Source of the DNA: Lytechinus variegatus
Lineage: Eukaryota; Echinodermata; Echinoidea; Temnopleuroida; Toxopneustidae
Direction of reading: 5' to 3'
Assembly: GCF_018143015.1 (NCBI RefSeq)
Contig: NC_054743.1
Location: 41,558,922 to 41,622,921 of the forward strand
DNA length: 64,000 nucleotides
The position numbers were made by a program, and so were the translations under genes. Positions 13,201 to 26,000 of this stretch are shown one piece after another. Within the stretch, counting starts at the first letter, position 1; every line of letters starts with the position of its first letter. Below the pieces are notes generated by a model. It was not told where the DNA came from. It saw only the letters and a program-made list of their open reading frames with translations, and did not search any database.

Positions 13201-16200
13201 AAATGCCGTCTCGCCCCCTTCATCCACGTCTGTTAAGTATGTCATTATGGTGATGAACCTGTTCAAAATGTTTTATTCATAAATAAAATTATTTCTAAAG
13301 ACAAGTTGAAGGAATCTAAATTTGATTTTTAGAAAGTTTTTATCTTAAAGCGATCCATATTGTCAGATTGAGGAATTAGAGGCCCATCATTTAGAATTTC
13401 TTGCGGAAACGCTCAATCATTGTCATCACATTATTTTGCTTCAGTCCATACGGTTTACAATAATCATAAGACCAATACGCCTGCAGTTGTGCCAACGATT
13501 TCAAAATGAGTTCATACAGAGTCTAATAAAAATGACAAAAAGGTGTCTGTTTGCATAAATGAAAATAATGCATCACAAGAATCTAGGAGATATTATGTAA
13601 TTGAGGAGAAAATATCATAAGCATTGGATTAGAGTCAAATGTCGGGTATTTTTTCAAAATATAATTACATACAGTCCAATTTGCATATTTGTGTTGGCGA
13701 TCTATAGTATGATCGTTTTCATGTTAGACTTTAATATTCCACAAAGTGCAGCTGATGTATAAACTGTATCAGGTCTAGATCCAATGTGATATACCGCCCT
13801 TTCACACGGTAAAAAAAATCGTTATTTGAATGATGCTTCCAGTGAACAAGGCTACTGACGAATTTTTAGCAGATGTGAAACCAAACGAGGGCCTTTTCAC
13901 GCGTTAATCTTGAATCATCATTGTAATGACGATTGCTATTGTAATTGTGACTGTGATTACCTTTCGTGATTCTAATCATGGGCTAGTTTGGTTTCACACG
14001 TGCTAAGTATTCGTCATTAGCTTTATTTTTCACTGGAATCATTCAAATCACGATATTTTTACCGTGTGAAAGGGCGGTTTGTTTTACAGATTTTTTTTAG
14101 TGAAATCAATGTTTACTGCAACTACGTTTCAATCATTTTTATGACCTCATAGTTCTAAAAGAAATGCGAATTATTAGGAACACCACATTAGGTGCCACAT
14201 AAAGTAGGTTTAATTCTTACAGTTGTCATTACATTTGATGAATTCCTTTTTCAATATGCAAATATTTGATAATTCAAACATGAGCTATTTACCAAGAGGT
14301 GTATATGCAGCCAGCAACGCACATGAAAAATAATGCAACTTTATTTGCATTCGACCGAATTTAATAATCCACTTGACTAATTGAAAAATCCATCACCTTT
14401 TTTATTCGTCAAACGTTTGGCTCGACATAATAATAAACTGTCATCCTTCATCAAATTTGAGGTACACATGTAAAACACTTAATGATTGCACGATGATCAC
14501 ATTAATAAATTATTCTACATGTTGGCAAGGTTCAGTGATGTTTATTCATAATCGGTCATGAGTATTGCCCCGATCTGGGGCCCGTTTCACAAAACGTGTT
14601 ATAACAAATATGCAATAACATAAGCTACTGAAATCATTCAATTTGATTGGCTAATAGCAAAGCCGTATTAGAAATTGTGATTTTCTTATCATAACAAACA
14701 TAAGTGAACACACGTCAATACAGATTTGGCTGGTAATCAGGTTGTTGGAGTAGGTGTCATACGACAGATGGGTGTCTATTACCCTCTAGTCATACATTTA
14801 ATCAATCTTTCTCCTAAACCCTTTAATTGAATTAGATCCATCAGGGAAAGGGAAGGCGTGGTCCAAATTAAAACAAAACTAACGTCCAAAATTTAGGCTT
14901 ATGGCAAATCAGTTTAGTGGAACAATGGAAAATTGTCCCAATTGACCTCTAATGCTGTGCATACCTTTAAAACAGAGAATTTTTTCGTGCATTTAGATTC
15001 AGGCTATCACGAGTGGTGCTTTATGAACAATATCTAATTCCCTTTTAAAAAGAGGACATCTTGGAACATTCCTTTCATGAACAATTGATTGCTCTCATAG
15101 GAGACATTAATTGTATTTCATCAAACGGAAAAGGACTGACCCTTTACGTAAAAGTGACTTAACAATCAATGTGCCTTTGTACAAATACAGTACAGACCTA
15201 AATAATACATATTTCGAAGTGTAATTCTAATCGCAATGAAACTAACACTACCATTGTAGTGTAATCCCTTAGCATACCGTTAATTCGCTCATACTTCGGT
15301 GAGTTTAGATCTATACCTGAGCCAGTATAATGTTCATGACTTCAGTATATTGAAATGATGACATCAACATTGAAATTTAGTGAATTAAGTATTGTAATTG
15401 TTATTATTCTAATCTTCTTACTTATATCATCCCTCCCCATTGCTCATTTCCTTTCGTTTCTTTGAAATATTTAGCAATTGACGGGAGGGGGAATTGACGT
15501 ATTTTTTATGATTACATTTTTTCTTGTCATTATCCCAAACAATAAATTAATAACTGGGCAACAAGAACCCTCTTTTGAAGTAACATTGTCAATGTACTTT
15601 AACCATAGGATTATTAGTGAGAATTCACTGCTGTAATCTCATCAAGGACAGTTCGGATCCTTTATTAATTTTCAATTTGGCAACAGTATTTACTCCCCCC
15701 ACCTCAAAACAATTTTGAAGATTAGGAATAATACAATAATAGAGATTGATAGAAACTGTCTTTAAAGGTACAACAAATATAATTTGCATGTAAATTGTAG
15801 AGCGTTTGAGCTTTTAATCGCGTTGCCAATTTAAGGATTTCAGTAATTACTTATTTGTTTTAGGATACTTATTAATTTGAAATAAGCTCAGGGTGTGTGT
15901 ATATGTGATCGGGTGTGGGTGTGAGAGAGAGTGTGTGTGTGTCTTTTTAAATCTTTATTTCAAAGGATTTTGCATGAGGTACCAAGGAACTGATTAAAGA
16001 GACCCTATAAAATGAAGTCCATTGTCCGGAATATATCTGGGTACCATTTTCACAAAGACTAGTTATGATAACAAATATACAACTTCTATATCGACCAATC
16101 AGATTGAAGAATTTCAGTAGCTTAAAAATTATTTTGATTTTGAGAAAAAAAAGGGAATTCGATTTTCAAATTGAGTCTTACCTGCATATCCTTCCTTTCG

Positions 16201-19200
16201 GATGAAGATGACTAACGTTCTCCAGAGTCATCATACTTTGAATACAGCTGGTGGAGGGATCGATTGGTGAAGAGTCGTAGTGGGCGTGGTAATAGCCTCC
16301 AGGATAGTAGCGCGCAACCTGCTCTTAACCAATCAAATTAGGGAACACATATCTTGAAAAAATGAGTAAAAAATTATCCATTTTGGGGGTAGATAGGGAA
16401 CATGCATGTTCGCTATGTATTTTTTTACCCCCATATTGGGCAAAATGTATGTTTTGAGGGTGAATTTCAACGCAACATTGCGTAAAATTTACAAAGTATT
16501 TGGTATCATTTTACTCAGCAAAAATGCATGTTCATATGTTACCCAATATTGGGTAAACCCATTTTAGAATGTAAAGATGAGTCTAAGGATAACTTGCCAA
16601 TTTAATCTAACAATCATTTGGTCCAATCATATCACTCATAATCACCATTTCGTCTATAACCATTTCGTCTCGTAACTATTTGGTCTAATATCCATTTCAT
16701 TTTCATTCATTTTGCACAATTTAACACCTAGTCCAATGAGACCAAATTGTATATGGATTAAATGGCAATTGGACCAACCGGCTATTAGACGGAATTGCAT
16801 TAGACTAAATGAAAGTTGACCATGTGGTGAGTGGACGAACTGATGGTAGACCAAATGATAGTAGACGAATTGGAAATAAACCCATGCATTCACTATATAT
16901 GCACTTGTCAAGTTTTGTATACTGTATGAGCGTCTATCAAGGCTAATGTTTACGTTTTTGTGTAAAATAGGGGTAAGCATTGCTCAAGACATACTTGGAA
17001 CATCGCTAACTAATAGGGTTTAAATGCTGGGTTGTAAAATTCATCATACTCACACGTACATGTAAGTTTATAGAGGAGGGGGGTATGTCGTAATTTCCTT
17101 ACTGCAAAGTGACACTTTATTCATAATTATGGATTAAATACTAGACATAAGTAAATGATGTGTTGAAAAAAATGATCAAAATAACATACAAATAAGTTTT
17201 ATCACTGAGAGGCTCTTCTTGTTATCCAATCGAGATCTACAAGATATACATATTGCTTTTTTGGGGAAATTTTTCTGACACATTGCTTCACGTAAATTTG
17301 AAGTGTTTAATTTGCGCGCCCCTCTCCTTCCCAAATATATATAATATATTTATGTTAGTGTGTGTGTGTATAAATGTGTGAGTGTGTGGGGGTGGTTGTG
17401 TGTGTGAATCTATGTGTGTACATATTGGGGATGGGGTAGTATATTCGATATATTTTTTTGTCAAGCTATATATGCCAAAAATTTCTTTTGATGAATATTC
17501 CATTAAATTACCAATGCTTACCTGTATGCTTTCGCTTGACCGAACTATATCAGAGTGGAGACCTGTTAATGTCGCTATTCTAGAAAAAAAAAGAATGTTA
17601 AATAAATTGTTAGTAATGGTGGTTTTAACATTACGTTGAGATCGATGCAGGGTGATGCCTAATCCATGCATAAAGACCTTACCATGCTGATTAAAACTTT
17701 ATGATAGAGAAATGGATATTCATAATACGAAATGTCTTCTTACATTATTCATTGGAGGCTCTCCATTCATACCTCTCAACTCGAGTGAAGGGTTCGCACA
17801 GAAGACTAGGTTGTGTCAGTGGTATTCGAGACAGAGGGGAGAGACTACCTATTTTTTGTCAATTGAATTACCTGCATGACCTGGTTAACATAAAGTTAAT
17901 AAAGTTACACGAAAAATTCCGTCTATTTTGACACTATTCTCCAGTTTTCTTCCGCTTTTTCTCTATGATTTCCTCTTTTCGCCATTTTCACTACACGTAT
18001 TTTAAAAGTCATAGAAGCAATCACCCCTGCCCTACCTGTAAATAGCACCACCCCTATATGTCCATTTCATGCAAAACATACATAGTATTGGTATTGAACC
18101 AATGCCTACAATGGAATGACATTGTCAAGAATAGATAATTGTTTTTTTTTCAAGGACCGAAGTACTATTGATCTAGCTAGGGATATGCTTAAATGTTCAC
18201 ATATTTCTTCAGCAATATAATCAAGTCCATGAGCATGATGAGTGAATCCTCCCTGAAATCCAAATCCTCCTTTTCCAACGTTTGCTTTAGAATACTCTCA
18301 TTTTTCTTTTTTTCTGTGATTTTTTTGCATCGAAATCAATTGTGTTTTTTATACGAAATTTGCGTCTCTGTTTATTCAATTTATTTATACTTACATGTAC
18401 TGAACTAATCATTATGTAATGATGGTATATAATTGTGTTTGGCTTGTATCGATATTACCCGTTTAAAACTGTAAGTTTCTCGTTTTTCTTTTCTTTTTGC
18501 TCTTTGATTTCTACTTCGATGATTCTGCTTTGTAGGTTAAAATGGAAGAGAAAGATATAAAGCAATATATTTGTATAAAGTAATAAAAAAACATTGAAAC
18601 AGAAGAACTTTCTGAAAACTTAAACACAATAATGTATGACTAAAAATCTGAAAACGCCATTAAGGATTGTCAAAGAGGATTTCTTCAATAGTGGACGATA
18701 TTTTACTTGCATATTAATTTAAGAGACATGCATAACGCATGTGCAGTTATCTAAAATGGAAAATGGCGCTATACATTTTGAGTGTTCACCTGTATGGAAG
18801 CTCTTTCAAAAGTTGGTCATCTGAAGTGAGAAAGAAAAGCCAAGTTTGATCACTGACCCTATCTCGACCTCTAACCTTTTCCTCGGTTTTTATTTCGTTT
18901 GTTTCAAGTTTCTCCAACCACTGGGTAACGAGATCATCCAGGCTCCTAGTCATCATTGCGTAAAACTCGTTGAGGTTAAGGAGACCATTTGAGTCAGAGT
19001 CTAGGTCAAGATCTACCATAAGCCTTTAAAAGAAATAAGAACCAGGAGGCAGTTTAACAAAGAGTAAATTTTTACAAAGTATAAAGTTTGAATAAAAGAT
19101 AAATAAAGAATTTAATTGAATTCTAAAAGTGTGACTTAGAAACTGAGACTTTAATTACAAGAACGTAGCAGTCGACAATTTTTACTTATCATCATCAACG

Positions 19201-22200
19201 TGTTATATGATTTTTAAATCCACAATTAACTCTTTGTTAAGCAACAACACATGGAAAAATACCTTCCCCTTTTTATAGATAATACTAAAAGCTTCCAGAA
19301 TAGTGAATAATTTGTATATAAGCTGGCAGTTTCTTCAAAGAGATCACATCAGTTCAGAACTTAGAATTTCACGCCAAACTTTATTTCAGATCATAGTTTA
19401 TTTCCAACTGAAATACAACATCTTCTGTGGAGCTATTTACACGCCATCAAAGAACTGTTTGCGGTTATTTTGAGAGAGGAATTCTCAGTTCTCATCGAGA
19501 TCAACAACCTGTTTTAATGAACGCTTTTCAACCCATGGATTTCTGAAATTGACTGTTTAATCATCAACATTGCCTTCACAGACATTTCAACTTGCTACAG
19601 TGACTCTTGTCATTGTGCTTCAACATGAATTTAATCATCGCCAGCATTGTGGACAATAATTTAAATAATCGTGCCAGCCAACCTGGATATTATCATTTGA
19701 AATAAATTCAGATCTGTCACTTCAAGAGATGTAAGATAAATATGTATCTATGTTTTGTTAGTTTATGATTGTTATATTTCCTCTAATATAAGAAAGGGAA
19801 ATCAAATTTTAAAATTTAAATTTAAATTTTTTATTTTTTGCAGTATCGTAACATTACTTAAATACGAGCTTGCATATAAATGGGTAACAGCAAACACCGT
19901 TATGAACTTCACTACTTGTGCCACTTGGAAACACTAAACAACGTTATGAAATTCACTAATTGTGCCATGGCCTAACACCAAAAATCTTTGTGAATTTAGT
20001 TCACTAGTATGATGGGGTGTAACACTCTTATAACCAAACTTCGTGCGCTTTTCAAAAATATTTATCAGGCTTAAATTTGTTCACAAACTATTCATAATTT
20101 ATACAAAACCAATTCAAGACATAGTTACCACATGATTGACGGCAAGATCGGAAACTATAAAATCATAGACGAAAGTGTAAAGTAGGTCAAGGGGTTTCGC
20201 CGGTATCGCGATCTCAAAATTCTATTCCGGTCGGCGAATGCGGGCTGTGCTGGAAAACCGTTCAGAAAGTGTGACCTAACTTCGCGCACCAAAGCTTTTG
20301 TGAAGATTTAAACAAAACTCAAGCTCAAAAAGTGAAATATTTATATCAGATTGCTTGCAAAAAGCTATGGAATCGGTTAGTACCACATTTAACTCACATT
20401 TTGATGATTTCTGCTTGCAAAATGGTGATATCGTGATGTTTGTTGCTTTCTTCAAAACGGGCGCTAACGGTGACAAATTTGCCGATCTTTTTCCAATATT
20501 TTCATAAAAACTTACCTCATCCTAAATAAACTTTCACCCAAGGGTAATTTCATGTCGCTTTTCACGTTGATGATGTCAGATTTTAAGGATACTGGCTAGT
20601 TTTTGAGATAATGATCGTCCGCGAAGTATGGACACGCGCGAAGTTTGGACTCACTGCAATATACTTGTGCAATTGCGTAACACAAAAACACCGTCATGAA
20701 CTTTCTTCTATACTTGTGCCACTGGGTAACATCAAACACCGTTATGAACTTACTACACTACTTGTGCCGTAGGGTAACACCAGGTCTTTTTTAATTTACT
20801 TCATTACTTGTGTAATTAGGTAACACAAAATGTTATGAACTTCACTATACTTGCGCCCCTGGGTAACACCTAACACCGTTATGGACTACTTCATTACTTG
20901 TGCCACCGGGTAACACCAACCAACGAATATGAACTTACTTGACTACTTGTGCCAGGGTGAGTTCAACATGACGATCTTTTAGCACCGGTAAGCATCTGTG
21001 AAGCTCTTTATAATCTATGAAGCCATCAAGATTGGAATCGAATTCATTAAATGTCTGATTCCATTCTGAAACATTGTACACCAGCGTTATCCCGTCATCA
21101 GCGTAAAGACCATACTTCTTCATGAAACTGCCTGTGATAGTCTTGCTGATCTGAAGCCCCTTCTTTTCACCAAGCTCTATCATGTGGTCACACTCTTCAG
21201 GGGTCAATAAATTAAATATTTCTGTTGATATAAAGATAATCGTGTTCCATATTACGTAAATACTGAACTGAACATGTAGAATTGCGCTAAAAACCTTGGG
21301 CAATGCTCTGCTTTTCGCTGATCCCTCACGTTACCCCTCAAGTAAACAACTTAGAGTGCCCAGTTTCAGACAGCATTATCGATAACAAGATTACTGGTAT
21401 GAGCAGGAGTGTGTTAGACTGTTCACTAACTTAAATTATATCTAAAGGCCACCGCGCACCTTATACGACTGTTCGCAATACGATTTTGGAACATATCGCA
21501 TTTTGCTCATTTTCTGAAAATGTGAATGGAACATTTTGATTTATTTGAGGTTGAAATTAATTGAAAGAATACTAATATAACCATTTTGAAAAATAACAAG
21601 CCTTTATTTTAGAGTAAATACCACATTAGTTTCAAATCGTAGCCAATCGTACGACTGCTATGACGTCATTCGCTTTTGCATAGTCTCAGATTTGAACATA
21701 CGAATTCGTGCGATGATTTAGAACATTACATAGTAAGATATTCCAAGTCTCAATTAGCATCAAATTCTACTACATTTTATAGATCGGGTCGCAGACCAAT
21801 CGTAAGGTGTGCGGTCGCCTTAAGGTCGTTTCACTGTGTAATAATAACCTAGTCCAATTAGCGCACTTATACAAGGGTCATAAGCATCGCATCCAAACAA
21901 TGCCTTGGAAAATTCATGATAATTCGTATCATCACTTTCAACATAATTATTGTTTGCTTACTTTCTTATATATAATATCGTTGCACTGTCATACTTCATT
22001 CGTAAACTGAGAGCGTAAGCAAGCGCGTATTTACAATCCGTAATTCATTAATAACATATGGACATTATTGCATACATACTTGCTTGTGAATTCATCTGAA
22101 ATCGGAGTTTTTTCTATCTTTAGTTGATCGAATAATTGCATTTTATCAACAACAAAAAAACGAAATATATCTTTCATTTTCTATCGCTTGAAATAGAATA

Positions 22201-22974
22201 TACAATGATCAGGCCCGTGAGCACACCCCACCTCACACCTCATCCCTCGGATGCGCATTCTGCAACAATATAATCAAACATACAAGGCACTAATTAGAAA
22301 CCCTGTGGCACCCCTACTGTGATTTCACGACTTTCCTCATTGAAATTTCCTTTATTTAAATTACAATTGTATTTTCATGATTAAATCAGCAGTATATTAA
22401 TGATCGTCATAATTATAAGAGTTCCGACCTCCTGTGTGGTGAGGCATCAAAGTAAAAACATTGGCACGGGTCATGACTTTGTTCGATAGCGGTAAATGAT
22501 ATAGCTCCTGGCAAAGCTTTCATACAAATAAAAAGGACATGTGTTCAAATTATCAACAGTGCGAATATATACTTCCAACTATATTTTCCCAAGGTTGTTT
22601 TAATGAGTGATCATTAGTGTAATGAAAAAAAAATGGATGATTGAATGAATGAACAAATAAATGAATGGATGGTTTTACATTCGGTAGAATGGTCATGATG
22701 ATAATTATCAATTTTATAATTGGATTTTAGGCGGTAGAGAGAGATGGGGAGTAGAAACAAGAGAGAGAGAGGGGAGAACGGAAGCGTTGAGAATAGATGA
22801 TGTGAGATTCTTTCTTTCATGTGTGAGTGTATGTGAGTGGGGGTGTGTGTGTGTAATGTTTCTGTCACACCCATTATGTATGATAATTGACCATTACGTT
22901 AACGTAAAGAGCTTTGATGGATATGGATTTGCTTTCACTGTTGTGGGTGCGCATAAAAGTGCGATGGATGAGTG

Positions 22975-23008
<34 letters not shown>

Positions 23009-26000
23009 CGTGTTAATCAAGTGGCGTTTGGGTGGCAGTGGGTGTGTGTATCTTTGGGCCGTTCCCATCAATATTGTGTTCAATTTTAACCAGAGCCCTG
23101 TCAAAAAATGATATATTATTAAATGCATTATTTGTTATTCGACAGGCATGACAGATTAATCCGTCCAAATGAATAAATAAATAATTAGATGAAAAATGAT
23201 AATCAATGAAATTACTAAATAACGATATGAATTAATAAATAGAAGAATCAATATATTACTGACAAGATTTGATAGTATCTCTGTAATATATATATAGTAG
23301 CATACGTTCAACAGCTATGAATATATATCATGCATATAATATTCAGATGTATTATAATGTACAAAAACCTGATTAGTACACAGCCATGAATCGATTTAAT
23401 AAACATGCTATAAGGAACATGATGGTGACTGGGAAGTGTTTTTATGCCGAATGACTTTCATTAAATCAAGCAGGTGGTGATAGTATGTCAGTAATTAAAT
23501 TTTTAAAACTTTCAACCCTTGTTTAGTGAACAAAGAGAGTATTTAGACTAACCCATCTGAAATAGAATATTGGAAAGAATCTTAATCTTGGAACTTTAAT
23601 TTGAAAATTTGTTACATTTCAAGGTCAAAGTATTGGATATCTACGATGTAAGACGATATTATTTTTTTTAATATGGTTGTGCTTTGCCCTTAACATAATT
23701 ATGATATATTGAAAATAAAAATGTGTATCTCTAATGGGAAAAATAAGAAACCCTTATACATCCAATTTTTAATGATCGATATATCATTTTTTCATAATAT
23801 TAAGCATTTAGTGCCTTTTTAGTGGTGAAAAACGAAAGACAATGCTTAGTATTCATTAACAGACACATTGTACAAAAGAGGATTGGATTGTATTTTATAC
23901 TTATTTATTCATTTATTCAGTTTTGTTAAAAAACAGGGTAGTCTTCCCAATGACAAAGACAAGGTCTGAGCGTATATCACGCTCAATTAAGATGACTCGA
24001 TAATCACGTATGGCCTATAATTTATGATTTTATTTTTTTTTAAAGATGTATATGTTGAATTATCCCACAATACGATGGACATCAGCATGCGATATTTTTA
24101 AAGCTGACTAGCTTTCTATATATCATTATCGGATGTACCGGCATTTTCAATCCTTAAATGAAGATCGCCTTTGACGTAAACCAGTGGCGTTATGAACCCC
24201 CCCCCCCCCCCCCGAAACAAAAAAAGGAAAAAAAAAACGTAATAAAAATGGGTGCATTATGGCGTGTGTGATTTAATTTCTGAAAAGTCCCATGCGAGCA
24301 AAAATTTTGAGCTTGTTAGAATAAAAATCTGTTTATGATAGAATGTGACGTATATATATTTTTCTTACGACGGAGCAGTTCATAAAGGCTGTGTATGATG
24401 TAAAAAGTTTTTCCGTAAGTCTTAATTGAATCTACTTAATTGTAGCAAATTGGTTTCCAAGGTAAAGGTGCAATATATCTTCAAGATTCACAAGACCGAT
24501 GCAATGCATTTTGTTTTTCAATGAAATGATTTAAAATCAATGTCTATAGAGATTCCATACCCCCCCCCCCCATCATTGAAATCAATCGATCTCTTTAATT
24601 GTCTTGTATACTTCATTCCTAAACATAAACATAATATTTGAAATTCAAACTTACCGAAAACTGGTGGTTTAGTAGCGACAGTCTTCATCTGTACTGTTCT
24701 ACCCGGGGAAACTTCTACATTCCTTACGTAGCCAATCTATATATTGAGAGAAACAAAAAGAGATAAACGCTGTAAAAGATTATGAACCTGGCTTTCACCA
24801 CAGTGGTATAATTATGATCTTTGCAAGGTGGTATTTTTAAGTTTATTGAAATACTAATATTGATTATTTCTGAACAACTATTGACTGACTTCTGTTCAAT
24901 TGTTGTAGTAAAATGAATATACAGATCTTTGAAAAGTGCAGTATGACACATTGTTAATTCATGATCTCTCTGCAATGATTGTTATTGCATTAAAAAAACT
25001 GAAAATCAGAGCTCAAAGTTAGCGGGAGTCCTTTTACCATTCTTGCATTGTTTCACCTTCCGCTGCTGTTATCGAGTATCGATCCCTTTAGTATCAAGGC
25101 ATGCGACTTAGGCCACGTGTTAAATGTTGTAAAAGAGTTTAAAGTTGTTTTATTACGAATACACGTAACTGGTCTCAAATAGCTCGATCACTATCATTGT
25201 TTAATTAATATCAACTTGTCACAACGTTGCTATGGAGACGCAGTATAGACTACGTTCGCTTTATACTTCGAACTAGCTATGCGTGGCAGAGTCCGATTTA
25301 GGATATTAGTTTTCTCTTCTATAATTAGTTAACATGCCTATGTATTAATTCATCGAGGGTCCATAAGAATAAATAAAATAGTGAGGAGAGAATAGGTGAT
25401 TCAGAAAAAAGAACACTGCGCTGAAAAGGCCCAGATAATAATATCTTCTACAAATAAAAATCAAAGTAAAAATATTGGCAAACAAGGAGACAGTAGAGAA
25501 ATATCATACAGGTGCATTTTCATTGCTACCTTTTAGTTGATGATGCATCGAAACAATTAGACTGATGTGTTATAGACTTATAGTTCTATTCTTCTTATTC
25601 AGAAGCCGCTTTTTTAAATGAGTGTGGAGGGGGCGGGGCTGACCATGCACAAAACGAAACAAATGGTAATACGCCTATATAGCGTAGACCGTGTCATATA
25701 ATAACATATGAAATTGGCAGATTCGATGACTTTTGTTACAAGCAAATCGTTGTATTTTATTGACTCAGAACAAATTATTCGGTGAAAATAACTATTCTGT
25801 TTCATTAAATACGGTTACCAATATTGCACTGCATTTAGTTTTCTTTAATGTAATACATTGATTTTTTTAAAACTCTACTACCGTTCTTTTTTAAAGTATT
25901 TATTGAGTTAACAACAGGAACTAACCTCCACCGGATCCAACTGATGCAAAATCATTCTCTCCTCTTCTTCTTCGACCACGGAGTCACCCGTCTTGTCAAC

